From NCBI RefSeq assembly GCF_965138505.1, contig NZ_CBCSCO010000002.1:434001-498000 (forward strand): a stretch of DNA of 64,000 nucleotides. The letters are read 5' to 3'. Source of the DNA: Litorimonas haliclonae. GTDB taxonomy: Bacteria > Pseudomonadota > Alphaproteobacteria > Caulobacterales > Maricaulaceae. Shown here piece by piece: positions 51,445 to 60,429 of this stretch; the stretch's first letter is position 1, and each line of letters begins with the position of its first letter. A model generated the notes under the pieces. The model searched no databases, was not told where the DNA came from, and saw only the letters and a program-made list of their open reading frames with translations. The position numbers were made by a program, and so were the translations under genes.

Positions 51445-53109
51445 TCAGACAGTTTTGCGAAGTGCCTTTTTGTCGATTTTTCCAACCGGTGTCAGAGGAA
51501 TAGAGTCAATGAAATGGACGTGTTTCGGAACCTTATAAGGGGCCATAGCCTCTCTACAGAACTGAATGATTTTTTCTGTCACTGAGTCTGGATTGTCACC
51601 CTTGTGCCCCGCGGAAAGCTCGACAAACAGATGAACAATATCGTTGCCGGGGCGTTCGGCATCTTCTGCGCCGACCACGGAACAAACGGCGATTTCGGGT
51701 AAGGCGCAAAGCTTGTCTTCGACCTCGACAGAGAAAACTTTATATCCACCGACAATCAGCATGTCCTTGGCGCGGTCACACAGGAAAATATAGCCGTCTT
51801 CGTCCATATAGCCGACATCACCGGAAAACATATATTGCTCTCCGTCGATTTCACGCAGGGCATGAGCGGTTTGTTCTGGCAGGTTGAGATAGCCTTTCAT
51901 CACTTGGGGTCCGGAACAAACGATTTCTCCCGGCTCTCCAATCGGCATATCCCGTGTTCCCGTTTCAATATCGCGAACACGAACCGTCACTCCGGGCATG
52001 GGGATTCCGACAGAGCCGATCTTGTATCGTTTGGGCGGATGGCCCGTATAGCAAGGGCTTGTTTCTGTCATACCAAAGACATCGGAAATTTTACCCTCGC
52101 CAATGATGGCAGAGAGGGCGTCATAGCTCGTGCGTGTGAGCGGCGCCGCTCCGGTCAAAGCCGTCTTAAGCTGGGAAAATTCGGATTTTGCAAATTTCGG
52201 ATTGGCTACCATCATATCATATAGCGCGGGCACGCCTGCCATGATGGTGGGGGGAAAGGCTTTGATTTGCTGGCAGATAAAATCCGTATCTCTCGGATTG
52301 GGGATGAGAACCAGTAACCCACCGTATCGCGCGGCTGAAAGCGCATTAGAAAGCCCGGCTATGTGAAACATGGGAAAAGCGCTGATGATGGTTTCACGGC
52401 CCTCTTCCCACTTGTTGATAGATGTGGTCTGGGCGGCGTTATGCATCACATTCCGGTGTGACAGCATGGCTCCTTTAGGCTTGCCAGTTGTCCCTCCGGT
52501 ATATTGGATCATGAACGTGTCATTCCACTCTACATCCACCTGTTGAAACGCATCGTCAGCGGGGTCCGTCAGGCCCAAATAGGAAAGAACTTCTACCCCT
52601 TTAATATCAGGGCATTCAAATGGCGCGCGCGTCAGAAAATCAGCGGAGCCGGTGACAATAACGGTTTTAAGAGATTTCGGCACATCTGGCATTTTCGCCA
52701 AACCGCCGGAAAGATCGCTCAGGGAGATGACGGCTTTGACGTGTCCGTCGTTAATTTGATGGGCAAGTTCAGGCGGCGCTAAAAGGGGGGAGAGTCCTGT
52801 TCCTATTGCACCTATCTTGCTGATAGCGACAACAGCGATAACATATTGCGGTATATTTGGCATATGAAGCCCGACGACGTCGCCGCGCTTGAGACCCAGA
52901 GCGATAAAAGCGTTTGCCAGCTGGTTTGAGGCGGCGTTTAGCTCGGCGTAGGACAGCACCGTCTCGACATAAGCCAAAGCAGGAGCGTCGGGTCTTTCCC
53001 TCGCATGTTCTTCAACATAGCTGCCAACCGGTCGGTCTTCGAAGTCAGGGGTAGGAATGCCCAGTTCCTCGTAAAAGGTGAGCCAAGGCTTCGCCGTTTC
53101 TACCTGCAT
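51445..53109 (-). CDS. AMP-dependent acyl-CoA synthetase (4CL/FadD-like)
   Basis: A 554-residue ANL-superfamily ligase that activates a carboxylate as an acyl-AMP and transfers it to CoA. P-loop YTGGTTGKPKGAMLSHRNV, the A5-like DVFGMTETSP, the hinge FLCDRAKDMLIVGGYKVF and the C-terminal catalytic Lys in LTPVGKIDKKALRK are all seen. The ATG at 53109 is used; the preceding TTG is less likely. Length and N terminus match 4-coumarate/medium- or long-chain ligases. Downstream nitroreductase is probably co-transcribed. Upstream gshB lies 36 bp away in the same direction. Confidence 0.92.
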   Translation of the reverse strand: MQVETAKPWLTFYEELGIPTPDFEDRPVGSYVEEHARERPDAPALAYVETVLSYAELNAASNQLANAFIALGLKRGDVVGLHMPNIPQYVIAVVAISKIGAIGTGLSPLLAPPELAHQINDGHVKAVISLSDLSGGLAKMPDVPKSLKTVIVTGSADFLTRAPFECPDIKGVEVLSYLGLTDPADDAFQQVDVEWNDTFMIQYTGGTTGKPKGAMLSHRNVMHNAAQTTSINKWEEGRETIISAFPMFHIAGLSNALSAARYGGLLVLIPNPRDTDFICQQIKAFPPTIMAGVPALYDMMVANPKFAKSEFSQLKTALTGAAPLTRTSYDALSAIIGEGKISDVFGMTETSPCYTGHPPKRYKIGSVGIPMPGVTVRVRDIETGTRDMPIGEPGEIVCSGPQVMKGYLNLPEQTAHALREIDGEQYMFSGDVGYMDEDGYIFLCDRAKDMLIVGGYKVFSVEVEDKLCALPEIAVCSVVGAEDAERPGNDIVHLFVELSAGHKGDNPDSVTEKIIQFCREAMAPYKVPKHVHFIDSIPLTPVGKIDKKALRKTV

Positions 53110-53150
53110 ACTCAATCCCCGATAATTTACTCCGTCAAGGCAGAGTGTTT

Positions 53151-54113
53151 TTATTTTTCATTCAGTCGGCGTTCAATCGCGTCCCAGCTCAGCGCCGCCG
53201 CATCGATGCCGGAAAAGCGTTTAAGCTCTTGGACGCCCGTAGGACTGGTTGTGTTTATCTCCGTCATTTTGTCGCCAATGACATCTATTCCGACCAAGAT
53301 TTGCCCGCGTTTTTTTAGCATGGGCCCAATGGCGTCACATATTATCAAATCACTTTCCGTCAGGTCGGATTTCATGGCTTTACCCCCGACATGCATGTTG
53401 GATCGGGTTTCACCGGGTAAAGGCACGCGGTTAATTGCGCCAACCGGATCGCCGTCGATAATAATAATCCGTTTATCCCCTTTGGATACGTCTTTCAGGA
53501 ACGCTTGAACGATGATTGGCTCGCGCGAGGCAGTGAAAAACATCTCTAGGAGCGACGCATAATTACTATCGCCGCCTTTCATCCTGAAAACCCCGACGCC
53601 GCCATTTCCGAAAAGAGGCTTGATAATAATGTCTCCATGTTTTTCACGGAAGGCATCAATTGTTGGAATGTCCCGGGTGATGAGCGTTTCAGGCATAAGA
53701 TGCGGGTAATCCAACGGCAGTATTTTTTCCGGGCCGGAGCGCACCCATTCCGGGTCGTTCACGACTAACGTGTCGCCTTTGAGCCGTTCGAGGATATGAG
53801 CCGCCGTGATGTACGACATATCAAATGGGGGGTCTTGCCGCATCCAGACGACATCGACATCTTTGGCGAGATCGAGGGTCACGCGCTCGCCAAAACTGAC
53901 ATGATTGCCTTTTTTGCGCTGTACCGACATCGGGCGGGCGCTGGCCGTCACCTGACCCACATTATAAGCGAGATGTTGAGGGCCATATTCAAAAAGAGTC
54001 ATTCCACGTGCTGCGGCGACCTCCGCCAGAGCGAACGTCGTGTCGCCGTCGATATTGACGGTCTCCATGGGATCCATCTGAAAAGCTACGCGCAAGGGGG
54101 GAGAGTTCGTCAT
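53151..54113 (-). CDS. gshB: Glutathione synthetase
   Basis: A 320-residue ATP-grasp enzyme joining gamma-glutamylcysteine and glycine. VAFQMDPMETVNIDGDTTFALA is the usual N terminus; VWMRQDPPFDMSYITA, DIIIKPLFGNGGVGVFRM (glycine-rich loop) and LVGIDVIGDKMTEINTTSPTG (Mg and substrate binding) are diagnostic. Cytoplasmic. Divergent from the fasciclin lipoprotein gene by 141 bp. With msrA, the ArsC-like genes and Hsp33, this window has a notable thiol/redox component. Confidence 0.96.
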   Translation of the reverse strand: MTNSPPLRVAFQMDPMETVNIDGDTTFALAEVAAARGMTLFEYGPQHLAYNVGQVTASARPMSVQRKKGNHVSFGERVTLDLAKDVDVVWMRQDPPFDMSYITAAHILERLKGDTLVVNDPEWVRSGPEKILPLDYPHLMPETLITRDIPTIDAFREKHGDIIIKPLFGNGGVGVFRMKGGDSNYASLLEMFFTASREPIIVQAFLKDVSKGDKRIIIIDGDPVGAINRVPLPGETRSNMHVGGKAMKSDLTESDLIICDAIGPMLKKRGQILVGIDVIGDKMTEINTTSPTGVQELKRFSGIDAAALSWDAIERRLNEK

Positions 54114-54193
54114 ATCCGTTTCGTGCCAGAGCGAATGAAGAGGCGCAAGCCTTCCGAGGTCTCAAAATTGAATATTACGAATTCGTTAGAATA

Positions 54194-54219
54194 GGAACCG
54201 CGAGCGAATTCAAGTCGTA
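54194..54219 (+). promoter_or_regulatory. Candidate EcfG-type promoter of the fasciclin lipoprotein gene
   Basis: GGAAC (54194-54198), 17 bases, then CGTA (54216-54219), 36 bases before the start codon at 54255. Matches the alphaproteobacterial general-stress consensus except for the last base. The same CGTA variant lies upstream of the DUF892 gene. Confidence 0.55.
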
Positions 54220-54254
54220 ACTTAAGTATAATTTATTTTAAGGAGATACCCTGA

Positions 54255-54929
54255 ATGACCAATTTTATTAAAACAGCCTCTGCTGCCGCTATTGCACTTA
54301 CTCTTGCGGCTTGCGCCTCAACATATGATGATAGTGCCTCAGACGAAGCGATGATGGAAGAGAATGCCATGATGGCTGAGAAGGCCGAAATGACAGAAGA
54401 CAAAATGATGGCTGAAGAAAAAGCCATGATGAAAGAAGAAAAAATGATGGATGCGCCAATGGTTGGCGGAGCCGCCATGTATCCAAGCAAAACTATAGTT
54501 GAAAACGCTTCTGCTGCGGACAATTTGACGACGCTTGTCTCCCTTGTAAAACAGGCTGAGTTGGTAGAAACTCTTTCTGGTCCCGGACCATTTACAGTCT
54601 TCGCGCCGACAGATTCTGCTTTTGAAATGGTTCCGGCGGATACGGTGGAAGCTCTGACTGACCCCGCAAACAAGGATATGCTTACGAAAGTTCTCACAGC
54701 CCATGTGATTTCGGGCAAGGTAACATCTGCTGACCTAGCTGCGGCTTTGGAAGGAAATGCAAGTTACTCCGCAACAACCGTCAGCGGTGACACGCTCACC
54801 TTCTACAATATGGATGGCGGAATTCGCGTCGCAGATGAAAACGGGACTCTAGCGATGATTGAAAATGCAGACGTTATGCAATCCAATGGTGTCGTTCACG
54901 TCGTAAATAGCGTGCTCGTTCCGCAATAA
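54255..54929 (+). CDS. Fasciclin-domain lipoprotein with Met/Glu-rich N-terminal spacer
   Basis: A 224-residue envelope protein. Lipobox LTLAAC is followed by a spacer of about 45 residues dominated by Met and Glu/Lys (paired Met seven times, e.g. AMMAEKAEM and KAMMKEEKMM). A FAS1 domain then spans residues 75-224, with GPGPFTVFAPTDSAFEM and LTAHVISGKVTSADL and the C-terminal NGVVHVVNSVLVPQ. FAS1 domains mediate adhesion or bind matrix components. The Met-rich acidic spacer could bind copper or act as an oxidation sink; this is inference. It has a general-stress-type promoter and a strong terminator. Confidence 0.87.
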   Translation: MTNFIKTASAAAIALTLAACASTYDDSASDEAMMEENAMMAEKAEMTEDKMMAEEKAMMKEEKMMDAPMVGGAAMYPSKTIVENASAADNLTTLVSLVKQAELVETLSGPGPFTVFAPTDSAFEMVPADTVEALTDPANKDMLTKVLTAHVISGKVTSADLAAALEGNASYSATTVSGDTLTFYNMDGGIRVADENGTLAMIENADVMQSNGVVHVVNSVLVPQ

Positions 54930-54951
54930 ATTTACAGACATAAACTGATAC

Positions 54952-54982
54952 AGCCTCACTCTTTTCAGAGTGGGGCTTTTTT
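54952..54982 (+). terminator. Rho-independent terminator after the fasciclin gene
   Basis: GCCTCACTC and GAGTGGGGC form the stem around TTTTCA, then TTTTTTA. About 25 bp beyond the stop. Confidence 0.85.
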
Positions 54983-55039
54983 ATTCGCTTATTGATATGT
55001 GATTGGCTATGTTTTCAAAAAGAGATTTTGGAGATATGA

Positions 55040-55363
55040 ATGAGCGAGCTAATTTTATCCACGATGGAAACTATTCCAGGACGTGAGATTGTGTCTTGGA
55101 AAGGGCTCGTACAGGGCAATACGGTTCAATCCAAACATGTTGGCCGGGATATTATGGCCGGACTAAAAAATATTGTAGGCGGAGAGCTGCGAGGCTACAC
55201 CGAGTTGCTGGATGATGCCCGCAATAAGAGCGTTGACCGGATGGTCGAACAAGCGCGATCACTGGGGGCCAATGCGGTAGTCAATATCCGCTTTTCGACA
55301 AGTTCTGTGACTGCCGGAGCGTCCGAGCTATATGCATATGGCACAGCTGTGGTGGTCGATTAA
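55040..55363 (+). CDS. YbjQ/UPF0145 family protein
   Basis: A 107-residue soluble protein with STMETIPGREIVSWKGLVQG, GLKNIVGGELRGYTELLDDAR and ARSLGANAVVNIRFSTS, an excellent match to the YbjQ (UPF0145) family, which forms pentamers related to the heavy-metal-binding family. Function unknown. The stop overlaps the start of the second YbjQ-like gene by one base (TAATG). First gene of a four-gene operon: YbjQ, YbjQ, lipase-like hydrolase, ArsC-like. Confidence 0.9.
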   Translation: MSELILSTMETIPGREIVSWKGLVQGNTVQSKHVGRDIMAGLKNIVGGELRGYTELLDDARNKSVDRMVEQARSLGANAVVNIRFSTSSVTAGASELYAYGTAVVVD

Positions 55364-55821
55364 TGTTTGAATTCGTCGTCTTTATAGCTTTGTTGTGTAT
55401 CGGGGTGATTTTCGGGACACTGAATGAACGCCGTCACTTCCAGAGGTTAAGAGATGACGAAGCGGCCCTGTCACATATTTTGCAAACCAATTTGAAACAT
55501 ATTCCGGCGCCGCACGGTGATCTGCAAGAAGGCGCAATTATGGTCAGCGGCAACGTGGTTGTGGCGCTTGATTTTTTCAAAATCATCGTGGCGCGGCTCA
55601 AGTCAATTGTTGGGGGATCGCTCCGGTCTTACGAGTCTGTTTTGGAGCGCGCTCGACGCGAAGCGATTGTGCGTATGTTGAAAGAGGCGGACGCGGTCGG
55701 CGCAACGGCCGTGCACAATATTCGGATCGAGTTTTCGACTATAGGTGGCCAAAACCCTCAACATCCCGGCGGGTCCGAGATTCTGGCTTTTGGCACCGCT
55801 GTGAAAGTGCGCAATGACTGA
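55363..55821 (+). CDS. Membrane-anchored YbjQ-like protein
   Basis: A 152-residue protein with an N-terminal membrane helix (FEFVVFIALLCIGVIFGTL) followed by a cytosolic YbjQ-like domain: RLKSIVGGSLRSYESVLERAR and EADAVGATAVHNIRIEFST. It likely arose by duplication of the preceding soluble YbjQ gene, with gain of a membrane anchor, and might dock the soluble partner on the membrane. The first gene's stop and this start overlap; the next gene overlaps it by 8 bp. Confidence 0.85.
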   Translation: MFEFVVFIALLCIGVIFGTLNERRHFQRLRDDEAALSHILQTNLKHIPAPHGDLQEGAIMVSGNVVVALDFFKIIVARLKSIVGGSLRSYESVLERARREAIVRMLKEADAVGATAVHNIRIEFSTIGGQNPQHPGGSEILAFGTAVKVRND

Positions 55822-56653
55822 GCCTTTATCCGGTCAGCCTTTCGCTACTAATAGCCTTGCGGATGGTCTTGCCCTTCAAGGTCGCTACTGGTCTCCAGTG
55901 AAACCGATTGGCGTCATGAGCCTGATCCACGGACTCGGGGAACATTCAGGGCGATATGCTGAATTGGCTGAGGCTATGGGCGAGGCCGGCGTAGCGGTTG
56001 TCGCATTGGATCTGCGCGGACACGGGAACAGCGGCGGCAAACGCGGCGTCTGTACAGATTATAAATTGCTTCATGGGGATATGGAGACTTTGTTGGAGAA
56101 ATCACGGGGTCTTTACCCTGATTTACCGCATTTTCTTTATGGCCATTCGTTGGGCGGCGGGCTTGTTTTGGATTACGGGCGTGCTCCTGCGCCAGATATC
56201 AAGGGCATTATCGCGTCGGCGCCGTTTATTGCTCTGCCGACTCCGACACCGGCAATAATCGGGCATATTGCAAATTTTGTTCGCCGCGTCTTTCCGGCCG
56301 CGACTCTCGGGCAGCCCTTGACCGGCGATAAAATCTCAACACTTCCCGAAGAACAAAAAATTTATGAGACCGACCCGTTAAATCATAGCCGGATCAGTTT
56401 CGGCCTGGCCGTAGATGCTATTCGCGCGGGTAAGCGGGTTGCGGCTTACGCCTCACAATGGAATACGCCGCTATTGTTGATGCATGCCAAAGGGGATCAG
56501 CTTACCTCCTGCGAGGCGAGCGAAGCGTTTGCGAAAACAGCGCAGAATGTGACGTTTCGGAGCTATAAAAACTCAGAGCATGAAATGCATCACGATACTC
56601 CGAAGACAAAAGTTTTCGGCGAAATGATAGACTTTATTAAATCCAGGGCCTGA
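55814..56653 (+). CDS. Monoacylglycerol lipase-like alpha/beta hydrolase
   Basis: A 279-residue serine hydrolase. LIHGLGEHSGRYAELAEAMG and VALDLRGHGNSGGKRG are the front motifs of the monoglyceride lipase/YvaM-like group, the nucleophile elbow is YGHSLGGGLVL, the acid is in MHAKGDQLTS and the His is in KNSEHEMHHD. It likely cleaves a lysophospholipid or monoacylglycerol in the cytoplasm. Strong coupling to the YbjQ pair (8-bp overlap) and to the ArsC-like gene (1-base gap) suggests a common response. Confidence 0.88.
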   Translation: MTEPLSGQPFATNSLADGLALQGRYWSPVKPIGVMSLIHGLGEHSGRYAELAEAMGEAGVAVVALDLRGHGNSGGKRGVCTDYKLLHGDMETLLEKSRGLYPDLPHFLYGHSLGGGLVLDYGRAPAPDIKGIIASAPFIALPTPTPAIIGHIANFVRRVFPAATLGQPLTGDKISTLPEEQKIYETDPLNHSRISFGLAVDAIRAGKRVAAYASQWNTPLLLMHAKGDQLTSCEASEAFAKTAQNVTFRSYKNSEHEMHHDTPKTKVFGEMIDFIKSRA

Positions 56654-56654
56654 T

Positions 56655-57002
56655 ATGACACTCCGCGTTTACCACCTGAAAAGCTGCGATACTTGCCGCA
56701 AGGCAATAAAAGAATTGAAGGCATCTCATGAGGAATTGGATCTCACCGATGTGCGCGCAGACGGCGTCGCCGAAGAAACACTCCATACATGGATAAAAAC
56801 TATCGGCTATGAAAAAGTATTGAATACGCGTTCAACCACCTGGCGCGCACTGGATGACAGCGCAAAATCTGAAATGGACGACGACAAAGCCTTGGCCCTT
56901 TTGAGCAAGCATCCAACGCTTATCAAACGCCCGGTCATCACAGACGGCGACACAATCACCGTCGGATGGAAAGATGATGCCAAAGAGACTTGGCTTAATT
57001 AA
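56655..57002 (+). CDS. ArsC/Spx-like thioredoxin-fold protein (YffB type)
   Basis: A 115-residue protein. The motif LKSCDTCRKAIKEL has CxxC in the thioredoxin-fold position, unlike the CX5R arsenate reductase motif of the gene at 25270, and resembles YffB/Spx-family proteins. TTWRALDDSAKSEM and HPTLIKRPVITDGD are family features. Function in this subgroup is unclear. Last gene of the YbjQ operon; its end overlaps the convergent mrp gene by 8 bp. Confidence 0.85.
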   Translation: MTLRVYHLKSCDTCRKAIKELKASHEELDLTDVRADGVAEETLHTWIKTIGYEKVLNTRSTTWRALDDSAKSEMDDDKALALLSKHPTLIKRPVITDGDTITVGWKDDAKETWLN

Positions 57003-58065
57003 AGGCCGCTTCTGCCAAATTCGAAAATAGTGTTGCTTCGGCGGAATCACCTGCGGCAACGGGCTTTCCTGAATCCCCGCTTTCCCGGATTGACATCGTC
57101 AAGGGCGCCGCGCCCAGATAGGGGATGCTGAGTTTTTCTGCGTCACGTTTTGCGCCGCCTTCACCGAAAATGTGGTGTTGCGACCCGCAATCAGGGCAGG
57201 TGAAAACGGCCATATTCTCAATCAAACCCAACACAGGGATACCGACTTTTTCAAACATGCGGACGCCTTTACGTGCGTCCAAAAGGGCGAGGTCCTGAGG
57301 AGTCGAGACTATGATAGCGCCGGCGGGTTTGATGTCTTGTGCTAGCCCCAATTGCGCGTCCCCTGTGCCCGGCGGCATGTCGATAATCAGAACGTCCAGC
57401 TTTCCCCAGTTCACGTCCCAAACCATGCGCGAGATCGCGCCTTGCACCATCGGGCCGCGCCAAACGACGGGGCCGTCATCTTCGGTCAGGAATCCGATGG
57501 ACATGGCTTTAATGCCGTGCGCTTGCATTGGTTTAATTAAGCGGCGGCCTTCTGCAGTTTCGGTTTTAGCGCGCTCTCCTGAGAGGCCCAGCAGCATAGG
57601 CGCGCTCGGGCCGTGAATGTCGGCGTCGAGCACGCCGACGGCTTTACCGGATTTTGCGAGAGCGACAGCGAGATTGATCGCCATGGTGGATTTACCGACA
57701 CCGCCCTTGGCGGAGCTAACCGCTATAACGCGCTTTACATGGGTATCGCCTTGATAGCCTTCAGGGCGGCGGGCCTGATGCGGAGGAGGGCGTTTCCGTC
57801 CGCCGACAGAGGGCGCCGCTTTATGCGCCGATAAAATCACGGACGCCTTTTCGACGCCGTCAAGCGCCGCCAAAACAGCTTGAGCTTCGGCTTGAGTATT
57901 TTCATATTTAGCGGCTTGGGCCGGGTCGATCTGCAAAACCGCGCGGAGCGTGCCGTCTTCAAAATTCAGACTTCCCAATAAACCCGCTGTGACCAGATCT
58001 TTCCCGCCCACAGGATCGGTCAGAGTTTGCAGAGCCCGAAGGGCGGCGCTTTCAGAATAAGGCAT
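56995..58065 (-). CDS. mrp: Mrp/ApbC iron-sulfur carrier P-loop ATPase
   Basis: A 356-residue protein. The N-terminal DUF59/MIP18-like domain (residues 1-80) precedes a Lys/Arg/Pro linker and the deviant Walker A SSAKGGVGKSTMAINLAVAL. Cluster cysteines sit in FTCPDCGSQHHIFGEGG (CPxC). VDNVLLIDMPPGTGDAQL-like LIIDMPPGTGDAQLGLAQ is also characteristic. It delivers [4Fe-4S] clusters to client proteins. Its start overlaps the stop of the upstream HEAT-like gene (TAATG). Confidence 0.95.
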   Translation of the reverse strand: MPYSESAALRALQTLTDPVGGKDLVTAGLLGSLNFEDGTLRAVLQIDPAQAAKYENTQAEAQAVLAALDGVEKASVILSAHKAAPSVGGRKRPPPHQARRPEGYQGDTHVKRVIAVSSAKGGVGKSTMAINLAVALAKSGKAVGVLDADIHGPSAPMLLGLSGERAKTETAEGRRLIKPMQAHGIKAMSIGFLTEDDGPVVWRGPMVQGAISRMVWDVNWGKLDVLIIDMPPGTGDAQLGLAQDIKPAGAIIVSTPQDLALLDARKGVRMFEKVGIPVLGLIENMAVFTCPDCGSQHHIFGEGGAKRDAEKLSIPYLGAAPLTMSIRESGDSGKPVAAGDSAEATLFSNLAEAAFN

Positions 58066-60065
58066 TAAGGCGTAACCTGTGATTTAGAATTAGGAAGGTT
58101 TAAACACCCTGGAACAACGACGCCGTTGGGTAAAAGACGCAGGGGCGGGTGAGTAATGCTTAGTATATAATCAGGGATTCTGCCTTTTTTCGGCAGCTCT
58201 CCAAAACTAATCAAAAGGGAATTATCAGCTAATTGCTCTATAGTCTTTGGCGCTCTTGGAAGTTCAAAGTACCTCTTAACTTCAATCTCTTCGCTTTGAA
58301 CAGATACGGATAAAATTGTGCCTCCGCTGCCGAGGTGGTCTAAGCCAGTGAAAGTCCAATAGTCTTCGCCATATTGCCCGAGAGGGCGTTGAACTTTCGG
58401 CGCTATGCCGACGACGTTCGGCACGTAGTATTCTTTATAAGATTTATCAGGATTCGCTTGGCCGTATATCAACTCACCGTTTCCTGTGCGGTTGTCATAA
58501 TAAACTAATCCGCCCGAAAACTCGCCTCGATCGTAGCCCGCGAGCCACCCCCCTCCAGTCGAGATGGCGGAGGAAAGAGAGGCCCTATCTGATATTCGGG
58601 AATAGGCAATAGGCGTTGCATTGAAAAAAGGGAGCTGCGTGGAGTCACTTTTAAAATCATGTGGCTTAACCGAACACCATTTTGCTTTACTCGCCAGTTT
58701 CTGTCCCCAAATACGCTGTGATTTGGACTGGCCCGTTCGATCGCCGGACAAACTGTCCAATGCCGCCAAGGCTGAGGCTCTGGCATTCAAAACTGGGTGA
58801 CCTTGGGCGATTTCTTTCAGGCTAGGCTCAAGGGTCGATAGGTTTTGCGCGCTCGCTATTTCGGCTGCTTTTGCCGCGACACTCCAATCGACTTCGTTTT
58901 CCAAGGCAGCCTGCAAAATTTTCAATGTTGTCTCATTAGGCGGAATTGTGGAAAGGGCGCTCACAAAATCAAACGCATTAGGTGAAACCCGCATTTCAAG
59001 AGTTTCCCAGAAAAGCTTCAGTCCTCTTTCAAGATTTCCTCCAAGCTTTTTCTCTAGGTCCCTTATATAAAATAATGGGACCGTGCCGTGAGCTGCCAAG
59101 GCGTTTTGCAATCCGGCCAAGGCAATTTCGGATTCGGGTAATTTGGTTTCCGACCCTAGTCCCATCAAAATGTCAGCGCCAACCATGGCCGCATATTTAT
59201 TAGAAGACGTGTCTGTAAGCAGCCGCTTTGCGAAGACGATAAATGCCTTATCCTGCGTGTCGTCATATTCTGTTCGTACGGCGTCCGCGACCGCGAGAGC
59301 TATGTTCTCTTCCCCAGCTTTCAACTGGGAGACAGTCTCTCGCAGGAAGTCGATGCTGGTTTCACTGTCAAAACTATAAAGAGCATTCAGAGCTGCGTGA
59401 ACAACCTCCGAAGATTTAGAGGAGAGTAAACTCTTCAATATGGGTTGAGCTTGTTTTGGGGGATATTGAGCGAGAAACTGCGTTATCTCTCGGGTAGGAT
59501 ATTCATAGGCGGCTTCAGACAATTGATTAAAAGCCTCAGCTGTGGGTTTAAAGGGATTAATTTTGGACTCGCTTAGTCGAAAATCCATTTCTCCAAACTT
59601 TAAAATTTCGCGTGACCAAAATGCTATATCTTCATTCTGGCTTGTGAGAGTGGCAATGGCCGCTTGCCGTATGCAGGGTGAATATTCGCTGATCATCAAA
59701 TTTGCTAAGGCTTCAACATCTCCGTTCGGCCATTGATCGGCAATGTATTTAATATCGGTGGCGTGAAACTCATAATTAGAGAGTGACAACAAAACGACCG
59801 CGTGTTTCGACAGGTCGGGGTCACCATCCGAAATGGCCCGCAGCAGACGCTTTTTGCCAGTCCCGCCAAATTTAATGAATTCGTTTTTCAGAACTTGGTA
59901 GTCAAAACTTTTAGCGTCATGATTTTTTAAAATTTCGAGGCAGTGGCGTAGGTTTTTACAGACCGTTTTTTCGGCCGCCGTCAAAGGGCTGGCAGAAACG
60001 GATTGAGCTGCAAAGCCGAAGGCTAAAAACGCCAAACCCAACCATTTTATTCCAGCATTGAACAT
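58065..60065 (-). CDS. Exported HEAT-like repeat protein with C-terminal beta-rich domain
   Basis: A 666-residue protein with a signal peptide cut after SVSA. Residues about 35-460 are alpha-helical repeats resembling HEAT units (AIATLTSQNEDIAFWSREIL, LKSLLSSKSSEVVHAALNAL, ALAVADAVRTEYDDTQDKAF, KAAEIASAQNLSTLEPSLK). The C-terminal 180 residues are beta-rich, with FSGGLVYYDNRTGNGELIYG and DYWTFTGLDHLG, like a partial propeller; four Cys are scattered. No family is recognised. It is translationally coupled to mrp but acts in another compartment, so the link could be only genomic. Confidence 0.65.
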   Translation of the reverse strand: MFNAGIKWLGLAFLAFGFAAQSVSASPLTAAEKTVCKNLRHCLEILKNHDAKSFDYQVLKNEFIKFGGTGKKRLLRAISDGDPDLSKHAVVLLSLSNYEFHATDIKYIADQWPNGDVEALANLMISEYSPCIRQAAIATLTSQNEDIAFWSREILKFGEMDFRLSESKINPFKPTAEAFNQLSEAAYEYPTREITQFLAQYPPKQAQPILKSLLSSKSSEVVHAALNALYSFDSETSIDFLRETVSQLKAGEENIALAVADAVRTEYDDTQDKAFIVFAKRLLTDTSSNKYAAMVGADILMGLGSETKLPESEIALAGLQNALAAHGTVPLFYIRDLEKKLGGNLERGLKLFWETLEMRVSPNAFDFVSALSTIPPNETTLKILQAALENEVDWSVAAKAAEIASAQNLSTLEPSLKEIAQGHPVLNARASALAALDSLSGDRTGQSKSQRIWGQKLASKAKWCSVKPHDFKSDSTQLPFFNATPIAYSRISDRASLSSAISTGGGWLAGYDRGEFSGGLVYYDNRTGNGELIYGQANPDKSYKEYYVPNVVGIAPKVQRPLGQYGEDYWTFTGLDHLGSGGTILSVSVQSEEIEVKRYFELPRAPKTIEQLADNSLLISFGELPKKGRIPDYILSITHPPLRLLPNGVVVPGCLNLPNSKSQVTP

Positions 60066-60232
60066 GTGTATCGCTTAGGCCCTTGGCCCAATCACTGCAA
60101 GCGGGCGATGTTGGACCGGCCTGTGACGCCCATCTGCAAAGGAGGCGTTTCACCCTTGATTAGCTTTGCGGCCTCGCCTATAGACCCGCTTCCCGATGAC
60201 GTGGTTCCCACGTTATTGACGTCGAATGGGAC

Positions 60233-60307
60233 GGGCGATTAGCTCAGCGGGAGAGCACTACATTGACATTGTAGGGGTCACTGGTTCAATCCCAGTATCG
60301 CCCACCA
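60233..60307 (+). tRNA. tRNA-Val(GAC)
   Basis: A 75-nt tRNA with encoded CCA. Acceptor GGGCGAT/ATCGCCC, D arm with AGCTCAGCGGGAGAGC, anticodon stem CTACA/TGTAG with loop TTGACAT (anticodon GAC) and T arm CTGGTTCAATCCCAG. The 3' end borders DNA of different style, so it is the probable integration site of the element that follows. Confidence 0.96.
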
Positions 60308-60391
60308 TCTTTATTTCCTAATAAATACAACGGCTTAGTGGTAAGTATAGGCTCTTTTGAGGGACTGTATTTTCTTTCAGTTTCGACCGCT

Positions 60392-60413
60392 GGGGCTACT
60401 TTGGGGCTACTTT
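60392..60413. repeat. Tandem GGGGCTACTTT repeat near the tRNA 3' end
   Basis: Two direct copies of GGGGCTACTTT lie side by side 85 bp after tRNA-Val. Short tandem G-rich repeats of this kind flank many tRNA-targeting tyrosine integrase genes and may be arm-type sites. Bases 60308-60429 contain nothing else recognisable and no integrase end. Confidence 0.4.
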
Positions 60414-60429
60414 TAAGAAATTCGCAGGG

